Below, piece after piece: positions 14,784 through 22,909 of a DNA stretch of 24,789 nt (position 1 is its first letter; each line of letters opens with the position of its first letter). The notes beneath the pieces are model-generated. The model was not told the origin of the DNA, searched no databases, and saw only the letters and a program-made list of their open reading frames with translations. The translations under genes and the position numbers were made by a program. The DNA comes from Pseudomonadota bacterium (GTDB taxonomy: Bacteria > Pseudomonadota > Gammaproteobacteria > Halothiobacillales > Halothiobacillaceae), in the NCBI GenBank assembly GCA_021795795.1, contig JAJYPA010000066.1:1-24789 (forward strand), given 5' to 3'.

Positions 14784-17201
14784 ATGACGATCCAGAGCGA
14801 TCATTCCAGAACCTCCGCAGGTGATCAGCACCCGTGCCGAAATGAACGGGGCGGCATTCGTGAAGCCATGCTCATGGTGCTCATCCTGGGAACGGTGATC
14901 ACCTATGCGGTGACTCATGAACCGGAAATCAATGCGCAACTGAATACGGAAAACCAGGATGCCGCGGCGTTTCAGATGAAATATCTGTCCGGGTGGCACA
15001 TGATGCAAGCGATCCAGAAACAGTATCCGTTGGCGTTCGATCAGGTGGCCATCAACGCGGCGCAACAGGGCATTTCCTTCAACGCTTGCGCGGAAACCGC
15101 CTCCTGCGCCGATGCGTTCAACGCGGGAAGCGACCAGAACGTTCCGACGGCCAACATTCCCGGAGGATCCGCCAATCTGGCGATAAACGGGGTGAACATG
15201 CAGCATTACTCCGGCGTCACCTGGACCAAATTTGGCAAACCATGGAATCCGGAGGTGTTCGGATCGGTGCTGCCGGTCTGGAGCGTCACGGATTCCATGC
15301 AGGCGAATCCGCCTATTGGCTTCTGGTTCGCCTTCGCGGAATCGCCGCGTGGGCACGCCGTGTCTCTCAAGGATTTCTACGCTTACAAGGAGCAGGTACT
15401 CGAAGGGTTGCCGATTCGCATGTTCAGCGGCCAGCCGAACGCGCTCGCAGTCGGTGCCATTCTGGACGTGAGCCCCACCCCCAATGGCGGATACAACGCT
15501 CCGGTTCCAGGAGATAACGACGCATTCACCACCGACACCACGGGCCAGGGTGGGCAACCTGCCTGGACGACATTCGACGACCATTTGACCTATCCGATGA
15601 CGGGAACCTCTCCGGCACTGAATATTCCATCGCTGTATGGGCTTTCGCCGTCCGTCGCCGGCACATGGTCGCCGATCATGCCCAATCAGGAACCCAATGG
15701 AGCGACACAGGCGACCGACGGCAATATCCTGCTGGCGTATCCTCATCAGTCCATAGGGGTGCCCTACGGATATTTCCTGCCCGCCATCATGGGGGTTCTG
15801 AGCAAGGGGGCGCCCTCCGGTCTGGCGCTGGCCTCGAAAACGCAAGCCGGTACGACCACCACGGCCTGTCCGGCAGGGCAAACCGGCAGCATCACCAATC
15901 AAACATCCACGACATGGCAACTGCAGACCACGGGCAATGTCGCCACTCCCCCGCAATGGGTGCAAGTCGCGCAAATCATCACGCAGGCGCAGAACACCTG
16001 CGTTGCGGCTACCGGCGGGACAGGGACCGGGACCGGGGGCGGCGGCACGGTCACCCCGACCTGCACAGGTAGCGCGCCCGTCTGTAACGCCGGACAGACC
16101 ACGATTACTCCTGCGGTCTGTACCGCGACCGGCTGGTCATCGCCGGTATGTGGCTGCACGACCGCGCCGCCCTCGCCCGTCTGTTACGCCAATCAGGTGG
16201 AAACCGCATTGCCCGTCGAGAACACCAGTAATTGTTCCTGGACGACATCCTGCACGACAGCCACCTTCGCCAATACCGCAACGGCCACTCCCGGAACCGC
16301 CGAGTCCTGCACGACCGGCGAGACCCTCTACAACGGCTATTGCGTGGCGAGTAACGCGTATGTGGCCAACGGCTATGGAGATTTGGGTCTCGGATACACG
16401 ACCTTGAATCTCTACAACGCCGTTTATAGCCCAAACGCCAATGGGCAATACGCCTGGTCCGGCAACATCGGGATCCAGATCGGCGGCGGTACGGCCTTGC
16501 AGTATGGATCCCTCAACGCCGCGTTTCTGAACACCCCCGCGTCGTCCGGAACCGTCACGATCAGCAACAGCGAAACCGCAGTGGGTCCGCTCGGCTTGTC
16601 GATGCTGTCCGGATCCGGCGGCGGCACTTTCAACAACGCGTATGAGACGCCCGCCCAAATCGCCGCGAATGGAGACAGCGAGGTTCTCAGTGTGATCCTG
16701 GGAGGCGGACCGAGCGCGTTTTCCGGCGCGGCCCCCGGCACGAACGTCACGCTGACGGGAACCAGCGCGAACGGAACGACCTACTCTCGTGAATTGTATA
16801 ATGGGCCTACGACTGGACCCACCACGGCCGCCCTCTATTTCAACAATTCCGGGTTTTATGTGTTCGAGCAGAATCCGGGAGCTTGCGGCAGCATTTATAC
16901 CGGCGCGGCGGCATCCGGCAATCTCTTTGTTTCCGGAACCCCCACCACCGGCGCGACCATTCTGGGCGGCCAGGGGTGCAACGCGGTGGCCGGGGGCGGG
17001 TGCATTCCCGGTCCGAACGGACAATGCACCAACAGCTACAACGCCGTCGTGGCGCAACTGACGACCGACATTTGCACGGGAACCAACACGACGACCCATC
17101 CGGCGGCCGGGACGAGCGCGTGCACGACGATCGTGGACGCTAAAGCGGGACCGGAATCGAGTTATACGACGCCTAACGCCAACGGGGGCGGCGCTCCATG
17201 A
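14784..17201 (+). CDS. pilV: PilV-like pilus-tip minor pilin / adhesin
   Basis: 805 residues; ATG preceded by AAGGAG. The short polar leader ends in NERGG, giving Gly24|Ile25 before a helix (IREAMLMVLILGTVITYAV). The first ~330 residues resemble the constant part of PilV tip proteins. From about residue 357 a Cys-rich section begins with ACPAGQTGSITNQTSTTW, a motif I associate with PilV and other adhesins, and continues to about 515 with paired cysteines, probably disulfide-braced, then Gly/Ser/Thr-rich beta-type sequence to the end. In R64 PilV the C-terminus is switched by a shufflon; no inverted cassettes or recombinase are seen here. It closes the pilus operon. Confidence 0.75.
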   Translation: MTIQSDHSRTSAGDQHPCRNERGGIREAMLMVLILGTVITYAVTHEPEINAQLNTENQDAAAFQMKYLSGWHMMQAIQKQYPLAFDQVAINAAQQGISFNACAETASCADAFNAGSDQNVPTANIPGGSANLAINGVNMQHYSGVTWTKFGKPWNPEVFGSVLPVWSVTDSMQANPPIGFWFAFAESPRGHAVSLKDFYAYKEQVLEGLPIRMFSGQPNALAVGAILDVSPTPNGGYNAPVPGDNDAFTTDTTGQGGQPAWTTFDDHLTYPMTGTSPALNIPSLYGLSPSVAGTWSPIMPNQEPNGATQATDGNILLAYPHQSIGVPYGYFLPAIMGVLSKGAPSGLALASKTQAGTTTTACPAGQTGSITNQTSTTWQLQTTGNVATPPQWVQVAQIITQAQNTCVAATGGTGTGTGGGGTVTPTCTGSAPVCNAGQTTITPAVCTATGWSSPVCGCTTAPPSPVCYANQVETALPVENTSNCSWTTSCTTATFANTATATPGTAESCTTGETLYNGYCVASNAYVANGYGDLGLGYTTLNLYNAVYSPNANGQYAWSGNIGIQIGGGTALQYGSLNAAFLNTPASSGTVTISNSETAVGPLGLSMLSGSGGGTFNNAYETPAQIAANGDSEVLSVILGGGPSAFSGAAPGTNVTLTGTSANGTTYSRELYNGPTTGPTTAALYFNNSGFYVFEQNPGACGSIYTGAAASGNLFVSGTPTTGATILGGQGCNAVAGGGCIPGPNGQCTNSYNAVVAQLTTDICTGTNTTTHPAAGTSACTTIVDAKAGPESSYTTPNANGGGAP

Positions 17202-17274
17202 CGCGGACGTCGGCGGCGGGATGCTGGAAAGAGGCGGACTCCGGGGCGGGGCGGCCAATGCGTGAACGGAGAAT

Positions 17275-17312
17275 TTGACAATCTGGCCAGCGTTTGCGAT
17301 ACTTATATCGCA
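17275..17312 (+). promoter_or_regulatory. Promoter with operator palindrome of the RelB/RelE module
   Basis: A -35 box TTGACA (17275-17280), a 17-base gap and a -10 box GATACT (17298-17303). A perfect inverted repeat, TGCGATA - CTTA - TATCGCA (17295-17312), covers the -10. This is the usual layout for self-repression by an RHH antitoxin. Transcription reads into relB 30 bases on. Confidence 0.75.
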
Positions 17313-17332
17313 CGCAGATAACGGAGGCCCTC

Positions 17333-17560
17333 ATGCCTATTTCTTTACGATTACCGGAAGACGTGGAAGCCCGGCTGAATGATTTGGCCGCACGGACCGG
17401 GCGCAGCAAAACTTTTTACGCTATCGAAGCCATTCGTGAACACATTGACGACCTGGAGGATTTGTATCTGGCGGAGCAGCGCCTGATCGATCTTCGCGCC
17501 GGCAGAAGCAGAACTTATACGCTGGAGGAAGTGGAGCGCGATCTTGGTCTGGCGGATTGA
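17333..17560 (+). CDS. relB: RelB-like ribbon-helix-helix antitoxin
   Basis: 75 residues from the ATG at 17333, 5 bases after GGAGG. The N-terminus is a ribbon-helix-helix DNA-binding unit: strand PISLRLPED, helix [13 protein letters not shown], turn RSK, helix [17 protein letters not shown]. The C-terminal part ([20 protein letters not shown]) would wrap and block the toxin. RHH dimers bind palindromes such as the one just upstream. It overlaps the toxin gene by 17 bases. The name RelB is by type; DinJ or a CopG-class antitoxin would be equally fair. Confidence 0.85.
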   Translation: MPISLRLPEDVEARLNDLAARTGRSKTFYAIEAIREHIDDLEDLYLAEQRLIDLRAGRSRTYTLEEVERDLGLAD

Positions 17561-17813
17561 GTTCGACGACAAAGCCAAGAAGGACTTGGCAACATTGGAC
17601 AAGGCCATTGCCAAGCGCATTACGACTTTTCTGCGTGAGCGTGTGGCCAAGCTCGACGACCCGCGCGGCATTGGCGATGCGCTCAAAGGTTCCAGGCTGG
17701 GAGCCTTCTGGAAGTACCGTGTCGGCGATTACCGGGTCATCGCCAGCATCGAGGACGGCGCTTTGCGCATTCTCGTCGTGAGGATCGGCAATCGCAAGGA
17801 GGTGTACCGGTGA
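17544..17813 (+). CDS. relE: RelE/ParE-superfamily toxin
   Basis: 89 residues, the family's usual size. No ATG is present at the expected start; a TTG at 17544, with GGAG upstream, gives a typical opening ([20 protein letters not shown]). Conserved features include [27 protein letters not shown] and a C-terminal [11 protein letters not shown], the pattern of RelE mRNA interferases (ribosome-dependent cutting). The GNRKEVYR end carries the basic residues expected at the active site. The weak TTG start plus overlap would keep toxin below antitoxin. The ParE (gyrase) class cannot be excluded by eye. Confidence 0.85.
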   Translation: MVWRIEFDDKAKKDLATLDKAIAKRITTFLRERVAKLDDPRGIGDALKGSRLGAFWKYRVGDYRVIASIEDGALRILVVRIGNRKEVYR

Positions 17814-17909
17814 CAGGCGGTGCTGACCCCTCTGGACGCGGCTTTGAAAATCACGCGGACGTTATTTTCGTTACACGTTGAACGATCTTTGCGCGCAAGG
17901 GAATAAACC

Positions 17910-18740
17910 ATGTCACAGACCGATCTGGTTTTGTTTTTGTTGGGGTTGTGGGTGTATATCGTTTTGCTGGAACTGGCAAAACCTTCTCCTGTAGCCTATT
18001 CGATGGGCTTTTTTGATTCCTGTTTCGGTGACGCGCGCAAGGATCCGGCAGCGGGAAAGATTCCCGCTCCTCTCAATGCCGTGGCGGCCGGATATGTCGC
18101 GGCGGTGTATGGAGATGTCCATCTTCCGCGCTGGCTGCGTCGCACACAGGCGATGATCACGGCGCTTTGGGTGATCGGGTTGTATGCGTTCCTGTTCGGC
18201 GCGCTGGTGGCAGGCTCTGGAGGCTGGAATCCCGTGCTGTCGTTCATGTTCATAGGCTGGCTGGTTTTCTTCCTGATTTCCGGATTGCTGTGGCTGGTTA
18301 CCGCAAGGCTGACGCTGCGAAATGGCATTCTTTTATGGCGCAGGCCAAGGGCAATGGATGCTTTGCGGAAAATCCAGTCTTCCACGGAATGGCCGAAACT
18401 GATTCGCCTGCTGCAATCCATGTCGCCCGAGTATCCCGTCTGGTGGCCCTATTCGCAGGGAAGAGGGACTCTTTTCCGTCAGACATGGAAAATATTGCGG
18501 CTTGCCGTGCCCATCGCCATGGGAGTGGTAGCCTTTTTCCATACAGGCCACCACTGGGTTCCTGGTTCACATCGGACATGGTTGGGAAAACTGCTGATGG
18601 TGTTGGCGTTCGCGGTGGAGTGGACCATGCTGGCGGTCTGTCTGGTGCATTGGGGGGACTGGGAAGGTGCGAAAATGTCGACCAATGATACGCTTCCCTT
18701 GCACATTCTGCTCAAAGACGTTCAAGACTTGCGGATCTAA
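17910..18740 (+). CDS. Multi-spanning membrane protein of unknown function
   Basis: 276 residues, starting at an ATG after AAGGGA. Likely membrane helices lie near residues 6-24, 84-104, 110-134, 193-210 and 228-248. Between them is a cytoplasmic section with LRKIQSSTEWPKLIRLLQSM. The protein ends in a soluble tail (HWGDWEGAKMSTNDTLPLH onward). I do not recognise a family. The last 35 codons have a close relative in the remnant at 22082-22189, so a second copy once existed nearby. It sits between two toxin-antitoxin modules; any link to them or to pilus function is unproven. The 96 bases before it hold no clear promoter. Confidence 0.75.
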   Translation: MSQTDLVLFLLGLWVYIVLLELAKPSPVAYSMGFFDSCFGDARKDPAAGKIPAPLNAVAAGYVAAVYGDVHLPRWLRRTQAMITALWVIGLYAFLFGALVAGSGGWNPVLSFMFIGWLVFFLISGLLWLVTARLTLRNGILLWRRPRAMDALRKIQSSTEWPKLIRLLQSMSPEYPVWWPYSQGRGTLFRQTWKILRLAVPIAMGVVAFFHTGHHWVPGSHRTWLGKLLMVLAFAVEWTMLAVCLVHWGDWEGAKMSTNDTLPLHILLKDVQDLRI

Positions 18741-18760
18741 CGGCAATGGAACCAGAGGAT

Positions 18761-18796
18761 TTGACGTCCGCGACAAGTTAGGCTAAACTAAGCCTA
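18761..18796 (+). promoter_or_regulatory. Promoter with operator palindrome of the Phd/VapC module
   Basis: -35 TTGACG (18761-18766), 17 bases, -10 TAAACT (18784-18789). The inverted repeat TAGGCT - 6 bases - AGCCTA (18779-18796) spans the -10. It is placed as in the RelB/RelE promoter, although the sequences differ. It is probably the autoregulatory operator for the Phd-type antitoxin. Confidence 0.7.
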
Positions 18797-18821
18797 TCAG
18801 TACCAAGAGGGGATCAATCGC

Positions 18822-19073
18822 ATGACCGAAATGGTGAACGTGTTTGACATGAAGACGCACATGTCGAAGCATCTGGACCGGTTGGAACGTGGAGAAGTGG
18901 ATGCGTTGATCGTGGCGCGGGCGGGGAAGCCCGTGGCGCGGCTCACGCTGGAAGGCAAGGGCCGTCCGCTGCGGATCGGTTGCGCGGATGGACGGTACGC
19001 CATCCCAGACGACTTCGACGCGCCGGACGCCGAAATCGAGCGCATGTTCGCCGGCGACGAGGAAGCCCTCTGA
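18822..19073 (+). CDS. Phd/YefM-family antitoxin
   Basis: 83 residues; start 8 bases after GAGGGG. The N-terminal DNA-binding half follows the Phd/YefM pattern: VNVFDMKTHMSKHLDRLERGE, then VDALIVARAGKPVARL. The C-terminal half (YAIPDDFDAPDAEIERMFAG) is the usual toxin-binding tail ending in an acidic helix, as in antitoxins paired with PIN-domain VapC proteins. It shares one base with the vapC start (TGATG), so the pair is coupled, and it likely represses its own promoter through the palindrome upstream. Confidence 0.88.
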   Translation: MTEMVNVFDMKTHMSKHLDRLERGEVDALIVARAGKPVARLTLEGKGRPLRIGCADGRYAIPDDFDAPDAEIERMFAGDEEAL

Positions 19074-19465
19074 TGCGCCTGCTGTTGGACACCCATGTGG
19101 CCCTGTGGGCGGTGTACCGGTCCGAAAGGCTTTCCGGCGCGGCCCGCGTCTTGCTGGAGGACCCCGCGTCCGAGGTGTATTTCAGCGTGTTGTCCCTGTG
19201 GGAAATCGCCATCAAGCGCGCGAAGCGCCCGGAACAGTTGCCGGACGCGGAAACCGCCCGCCGCGACTTCCTGGATGCGGGGATCAAGGAATGGCCATTG
19301 CACGGCGACGTGTTTCCCCGATTGGAGTCCTTGCCCATGTTGCACAAGGACCCCTTTGACCGCCTGCTGGTGGCGACCGCCTTCACGGAGCCCATGCGGC
19401 TGGTGACGGCGGATAAAACCGTAGGCCGATACGATGAGGGTGGTAAACTGGTGTTGGTGATATAG
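19073..19465 (+). CDS. vapC: VapC-type PIN-domain ribonuclease toxin
   Basis: 130 residues, a normal length. All four acidic positions of the PIN active site are present: Asp6 in LLLDTHVALWA, Glu44 in SVLSLWEIAIK, Asp96 in DPFDRLLVATA and Asp114 in LVTADKTV. These bind Mg2+ for RNA cleavage; family members usually cut tRNA or rRNA. The LDTHVALWA opening and the Phd partner place it in the Sll0205-like PIN group. The toxin should be held inactive by the antitoxin encoded just before it. Forty bases separate it from the haemagglutinin-like gene. Confidence 0.9.
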   Translation: MRLLLDTHVALWAVYRSERLSGAARVLLEDPASEVYFSVLSLWEIAIKRAKRPEQLPDAETARRDFLDAGIKEWPLHGDVFPRLESLPMLHKDPFDRLLVATAFTEPMRLVTADKTVGRYDEGGKLVLVI

Positions 19466-19505
19466 CATTTCGCATTTTCCTTGCTATTTTCGTGGAGGTT
19501 TTGAG

Positions 19506-21662
19506 ATGAAGAACAATACATTGAAGCCGTTGATTTTCGCCATCGCAACCGCCCTGTCGCCCGCTATGGCGCAGGCCGCCGTGACCGCCACGCAGTTGCC
19601 GGGGGATGGTACGGCTCTCTACGGGTCGGCCACCGCCACCGTGAGCGGCGCGTCTTTGACGGTCAATGTGACCGGGGAGGACAGCGCCGGGAGCACCATC
19701 ATCACCTGGGGGAGTTCTGGCGGTACCCTGAATCCCAATGCCGCCACGGGTGGATTCAATATCGGCTCCCAGGCGTCCGTGACCTTTACGACCAGCCTCA
19801 CCAATAACCCCTTCGTGCTGAACATCGACACCACCGCCAACCCCACCGAGATCGCCGGTACACTGACCGAGCAGAACGGCATCGGGCTGGGCGTCGCCAA
19901 CGCCAACGGCATCATCGTGGACGGGACGGCGGTCATTAATGCGCCGACCGGGCTGGGCCTGCTGAATCAGGGCTACAGTAGTGGAGACTTGGCGCTTCAA
20001 TCCGCATCCAAGGCTTTGGTTTTTGACTTCGCCAACGCTACCGGGGGCGTGACCATCGCCACGGGCGCCACCATCAACGCGGACGGCTACGTCATGGTGG
20101 CCGGCGCGGGTACCGTCAACATCGACGCGCCCATGGTCAACAACGGGCCGAACATCAACACCACCCATATCTATGCGACCGACACGGTGAACATCAACGC
20201 GCCGGTGACGGACGACGGGAATGATCCGTCTTTTTATCCGGTTGGTTTCGTCGCGCCCAATATCAACATCAACGCGCCTGTCACGGTTGATGCGCCTGCA
20301 AGCGGCGGCGGGGCCGGAACTATTGGAGTTTCTGCATACAACCTGACCGCTCCCGCCAACGGCGTGGTCACGGCCAATCTGAATATCGGCAGCACCGGAT
20401 CGCTTACGGCTGGGCAAATCAAGATCGGCGGCGGTCTTTATGGCGCGTTCGAATCCAGCAATAACGACAGCAGTCTCATTAACATCACCGACAACGGCGC
20501 GATGACGGTTCCGAACACGGGCGGGACCATCATCCTGGGCGGCGGCACCTACATCAACGACAACGCCAGCGACCCGGTGCTCCAGAACGGCACCCAGGGC
20601 TTGCCCGCCGGGGCGCAATTCAACGCCATCGGCACCATTTCCGGGTCCGGGATGATCTCCGCCGACAACATCTGGATGCTGAATCAGGTGGGATCGGTGA
20701 ACGACATCTCGACCGGGCAGATCCTCGCCAACGGATTCAAGATCGTGGCTGGACCGTCTGGCACCGCGAACATCATCGTCGCCCCCGGCATGGCTTCCGA
20801 TTCCGGCATCAATCTGGCCATCACCGGCAACGCCATCTTCAACGAGTTCAACCAGGCGCCTTCCTATTCCGGTTCCGGTTCGACGGTGACGAGCAACCTG
20901 GCTCCGGACTACGCCAGCAAGCTGGTGGTGCAGGCGACGGGCACGCTGACGGTCGGCGGCAACAGCGACAGCTCCTTTACCGATCCATCCGGCGCTTCCT
21001 ACCCCGCCTTCAATTTTCCTGGCCTGATGTATTTTCTGGGCGGCCAGGGCCTCACCGTGGATGACGCCCTCAACTCCGCCTACTCCGCCAGCACCCCCAT
21101 GGGATTCGGTGTTTTCCTGCTCGGGCCCAGCGTGAGCGACACCTATCCGATCATCGCCAACGGGGATAGGGGCGTCAACATCGAGAGCACCCAGTATGGC
21201 CCCACGACCATTAATGGAACGTCCGTCACCCAGGGCAACCCCAATCTGGCGCCCATCTACTTCCTGCAGGCGGGGTCGTCTGGCGGGATGGTCTTGAACG
21301 TTCAGACTCCCTACACGACGCAATGGCAGTGGGAGGCGGAAAACCAGGTGTTTCTGGTGGACCCGAACTACACCGGCCCGACCTATCCGGTGAACGTGCC
21401 CCAAGGTACGGTGTCCTCCGGTGACGTCTTCACGCTCACGGCGCCGGCAGCGGAAGTGGTGAACAACATCACCCTGCCCGCCAACGCTTTCAACCAGTTG
21501 TATCCGGCACTCTCCACCGTCAAGACGGCCAACCCCGGTGTCACCATCGGATACTCTATCCGGGGCGTATCCGTGGTGAACGGCGTCACCGAGGTCAGTC
21601 TCGCCGTTTACACCAGCAAGGGTGGCACCCTGCTAGCCTCCGCACAGGAGAACATCAGCTAG
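19506..21662 (+). CDS. Exported haemagglutinin/TPS-like beta-repeat protein
   Basis: 718 residues. ATG 8 bases after GGAGG; Sec signal with cleavage after AMAQA (about residue 24). The next ~170 residues follow the two-partner-secretion (filamentous haemagglutinin N-terminal) pattern: GDGTALYGSATATVSG, ITWGSSGGTLN, GFNIGSQASVTF, NPTEIAGTL and VANANGIIVDGTAVINAP, the last standing where the classical NPNG motif lies. The rest is Asn/Gly/Thr-rich beta-helix sequence (VNIDAPMVNNG, NINAPVTDDG) that loses repeats toward the C-terminus (about residue 590 on). In the TPS family such proteins are secreted through a TpsB barrel and act as adhesins; no TpsB is in the window. At 718 residues it is short for a TpsA adhesin. 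Confidence 0.78.
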   Translation: MKNNTLKPLIFAIATALSPAMAQAAVTATQLPGDGTALYGSATATVSGASLTVNVTGEDSAGSTIITWGSSGGTLNPNAATGGFNIGSQASVTFTTSLTNNPFVLNIDTTANPTEIAGTLTEQNGIGLGVANANGIIVDGTAVINAPTGLGLLNQGYSSGDLALQSASKALVFDFANATGGVTIATGATINADGYVMVAGAGTVNIDAPMVNNGPNINTTHIYATDTVNINAPVTDDGNDPSFYPVGFVAPNININAPVTVDAPASGGGAGTIGVSAYNLTAPANGVVTANLNIGSTGSLTAGQIKIGGGLYGAFESSNNDSSLINITDNGAMTVPNTGGTIILGGGTYINDNASDPVLQNGTQGLPAGAQFNAIGTISGSGMISADNIWMLNQVGSVNDISTGQILANGFKIVAGPSGTANIIVAPGMASDSGINLAITGNAIFNEFNQAPSYSGSGSTVTSNLAPDYASKLVVQATGTLTVGGNSDSSFTDPSGASYPAFNFPGLMYFLGGQGLTVDDALNSAYSASTPMGFGVFLLGPSVSDTYPIIANGDRGVNIESTQYGPTTINGTSVTQGNPNLAPIYFLQAGSSGGMVLNVQTPYTTQWQWEAENQVFLVDPNYTGPTYPVNVPQGTVSSGDVFTLTAPAAEVVNNITLPANAFNQLYPALSTVKTANPGVTIGYSIRGVSVVNGVTEVSLAVYTSKGGTLLASAQENIS

Positions 21663-21663
21663 A

Positions 21664-21753
21664 ATGGTGGTCAACTACAAGAAGCGAGACGAGGCCGCCG
21701 GGAAGTCGCCGACGGACTTTTCGCCGTGGATGTCGGGGGAAACATGGACTTGA
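21664..21753 (+). other. Possible 29-codon ORF fragment, unknown
   Basis: An ATG 1 base after the preceding stop opens a short frame ending SPTDFSPWMSGETWT, overlapping the next ORF by 10 bases. The sequence looks protein-like (basic start, aromatic end) but too short to assign. It could be the end of a broken gene or a coupled peptide. Confidence 0.2.
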
Positions 21754-22151
21754 GCAGGAAACACCGGAGAAAGTATGCGGGCACGTCGGAGAGGATTCGT
21801 CAAGCTGCCGCTGATGAGATATCAAGTGTACAGGATGCAGGTCCACTGTATCGAGGAAATCCCCAGCACAAGCGGCTGCCGGAAGACTATGGCCTCATTC
21901 CTCCCGCGTGTGCCCGACTCGACAAAACGGCTTGCGATGAGGATCCGCGCAATCCAGAGCGCACGCTTCGGATGTCCAAGCATACTGCGGTTCGGATTTT
22001 CGCCGAGGGAATCCGTAAGGGTCTGTACAGCACGGCTCGCGTCGGCAGGTTTCCTAAACAGATTTGGGCAGTGAGGACGGCGCAGTCTGTCTGGCGCATT
22101 GGGGAGACTGGAAAGGGGCGGAAAATTCGTCGCATGACACCTTGCCGTTGA
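21744..22151 (+). CDS. Small unknown protein, C-terminus probably replaced
   Basis: ATG at 21744 after GGGGGA. Residues 1-110 look like a real protein: GPLYRGNPQHKRLPEDYGL, an ACARLDKTACDE pair of cysteines, then MSKHTAVRIFAEGIRKGLYS and RVGRFPKQIWAV. From memory this resembles small proteins of unknown function that continue after the IWAV strand with an acidic segment and a GxYHGYP motif. Here those are missing: after IWAV the frame enters DNA homologous to the 3' end of the 17.9 kb membrane-protein gene, read out of frame, giving a meaningless basic tail. The gene is therefore probably truncated by a deletion or recombination. Confidence 0.45.
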   Translation: MDLSRKHRRKYAGTSERIRQAAADEISSVQDAGPLYRGNPQHKRLPEDYGLIPPACARLDKTACDEDPRNPERTLRMSKHTAVRIFAEGIRKGLYSTARVGRFPKQIWAVRTAQSVWRIGETGKGRKIRRMTPCR

Positions 22152-22189
22152 ACATTCTGTTGAAGGACATGGAGGATCTGCGTCCATAA
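22082..22189 (+). pseudogene. 3' remnant of a second copy of the 17.9 kb membrane-protein gene
   Basis: Read from 22082, 35 codons plus TAA give AVCLAHWGDWKGAENSSHDT and then LPLNILLKDMEDLRP. This matches the last 35 codons of the gene ending at 18740 (AVCLVHWGDWEGAKMSTNDT, LPLHILLKDVQDLRI) at 25 of 35 positions by eye, with no gaps and the stop in the same place. Nothing of the upstream part of that gene remains. The fragment lies inside and after the preceding ORF, in a different frame. Confidence 0.8.
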
Positions 22190-22226
22190 CTCAGCATTGG
22201 ATTTATTCCTTCTGAAGGAGAATGCA

Positions 22227-22787
22227 TTGCAGGAAAAAAATGAGGACACGCATGCGTGGATGGATGGAGTCGCCAAATTGGATGGCGACGCCGAGATGGC
22301 GTTTTGCCGGATTCTGGCCGCAGGTGACCTAGACAACGGGGAAAACCCGGGAAAGATTTATCTTGCGTTGCGGAAAACGGAAGATCCTGAAAATCGCCGT
22401 AAGGAATGCGAATTCATTTACCACTTGTCCAGACCAATCCTGGACGGACTATCCAGGGACATGGCGTCTTTCTTCATGGAACTGCGGGCCAAGTCGACCA
22501 ATGTGGACAAGGAGTTGCAGGCACGTCGCGAGCGTATGGCGGCCGTGGCGCAAGCCATGGATGTGCCGCGCTCCCTGAGCAGCGTGCTCTCCACCATGGA
22601 TGCAGCGTTGCGCAACAGGAACATCCTGGGGTTGCGCAGGGCGCTAGTCGCGCTACGCAAATTGGAACGGGACTGGCCGGCCATTCGGCGCAAAGTGACT
22701 CAGGCGCCAATGACCCCTGTGGACGCATGGTGCGCGAGATTGAGCGTCGTGCGGGATTTGCTGGCGACACTTAGAAGAGTCAATTAA
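22227..22787 (+). CDS. Unknown alpha-helical cytoplasmic protein
   Basis: TTG at 22227 chosen because GAAGGAG lies 6 bases before it; an ATG at 22222 is out of frame and an earlier TTG at 22197 has no site. The product has 186 residues, rich in Ala, Leu, Arg, Glu and Met, predicted almost wholly helical, with no signal peptide or membrane helix. Segments such as SRPILDGLSRDMASFFMEL and MDAALRNRNILGLRRALVA suggest a helical bundle or coiled coil. No family is recognised. It follows the remnant membrane-protein gene by 37 bases, so the pair may once have been an operon. Confidence 0.6.
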   Translation: MQEKNEDTHAWMDGVAKLDGDAEMAFCRILAAGDLDNGENPGKIYLALRKTEDPENRRKECEFIYHLSRPILDGLSRDMASFFMELRAKSTNVDKELQARRERMAAVAQAMDVPRSLSSVLSTMDAALRNRNILGLRRALVALRKLERDWPAIRRKVTQAPMTPVDAWCARLSVVRDLLATLRRVN

Positions 22788-22909
22788 CGGAGTCTTAACG
22801 ATAGATGTGTGATAATCCCTGGGAATATCAGGATTGACGTCAGTTTTGAAGAATAAAGAAAGCTTACCGCTCTTCACTGCCATGAACACCTATTAGGAGA
22901 AACCGCCTC

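Noticed and set aside
14745..15974. 409-codon minus ORF over the pilV N-terminal half
   Set aside because: Low-quality composition and overlap with the conserved pilin helix and its ribosome site.
16137..17258. 373-codon minus ORF over pilV
   Set aside because: Arg/Gly/Ala-rich shadow without recognisable motifs, opposite a well-supported pilV.
17202..17274. Rho-independent terminator after pilV
   Set aside because: GC-rich but no clean hairpin followed by a T run.
14784..17332. Shufflon-type inverted cassettes near pilV
   Set aside because: No pairs of conserved ~19-bp inverted repeats and no recombinase gene were found by eye.
19383..21404. 673-codon ORF on the minus strand antisense to the exoprotein gene
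   Set aside because: It is a by-product of codon bias in Gly/Asn/Thr repeats; the + frame has signal peptide, TPS motifs and a ribosome site.
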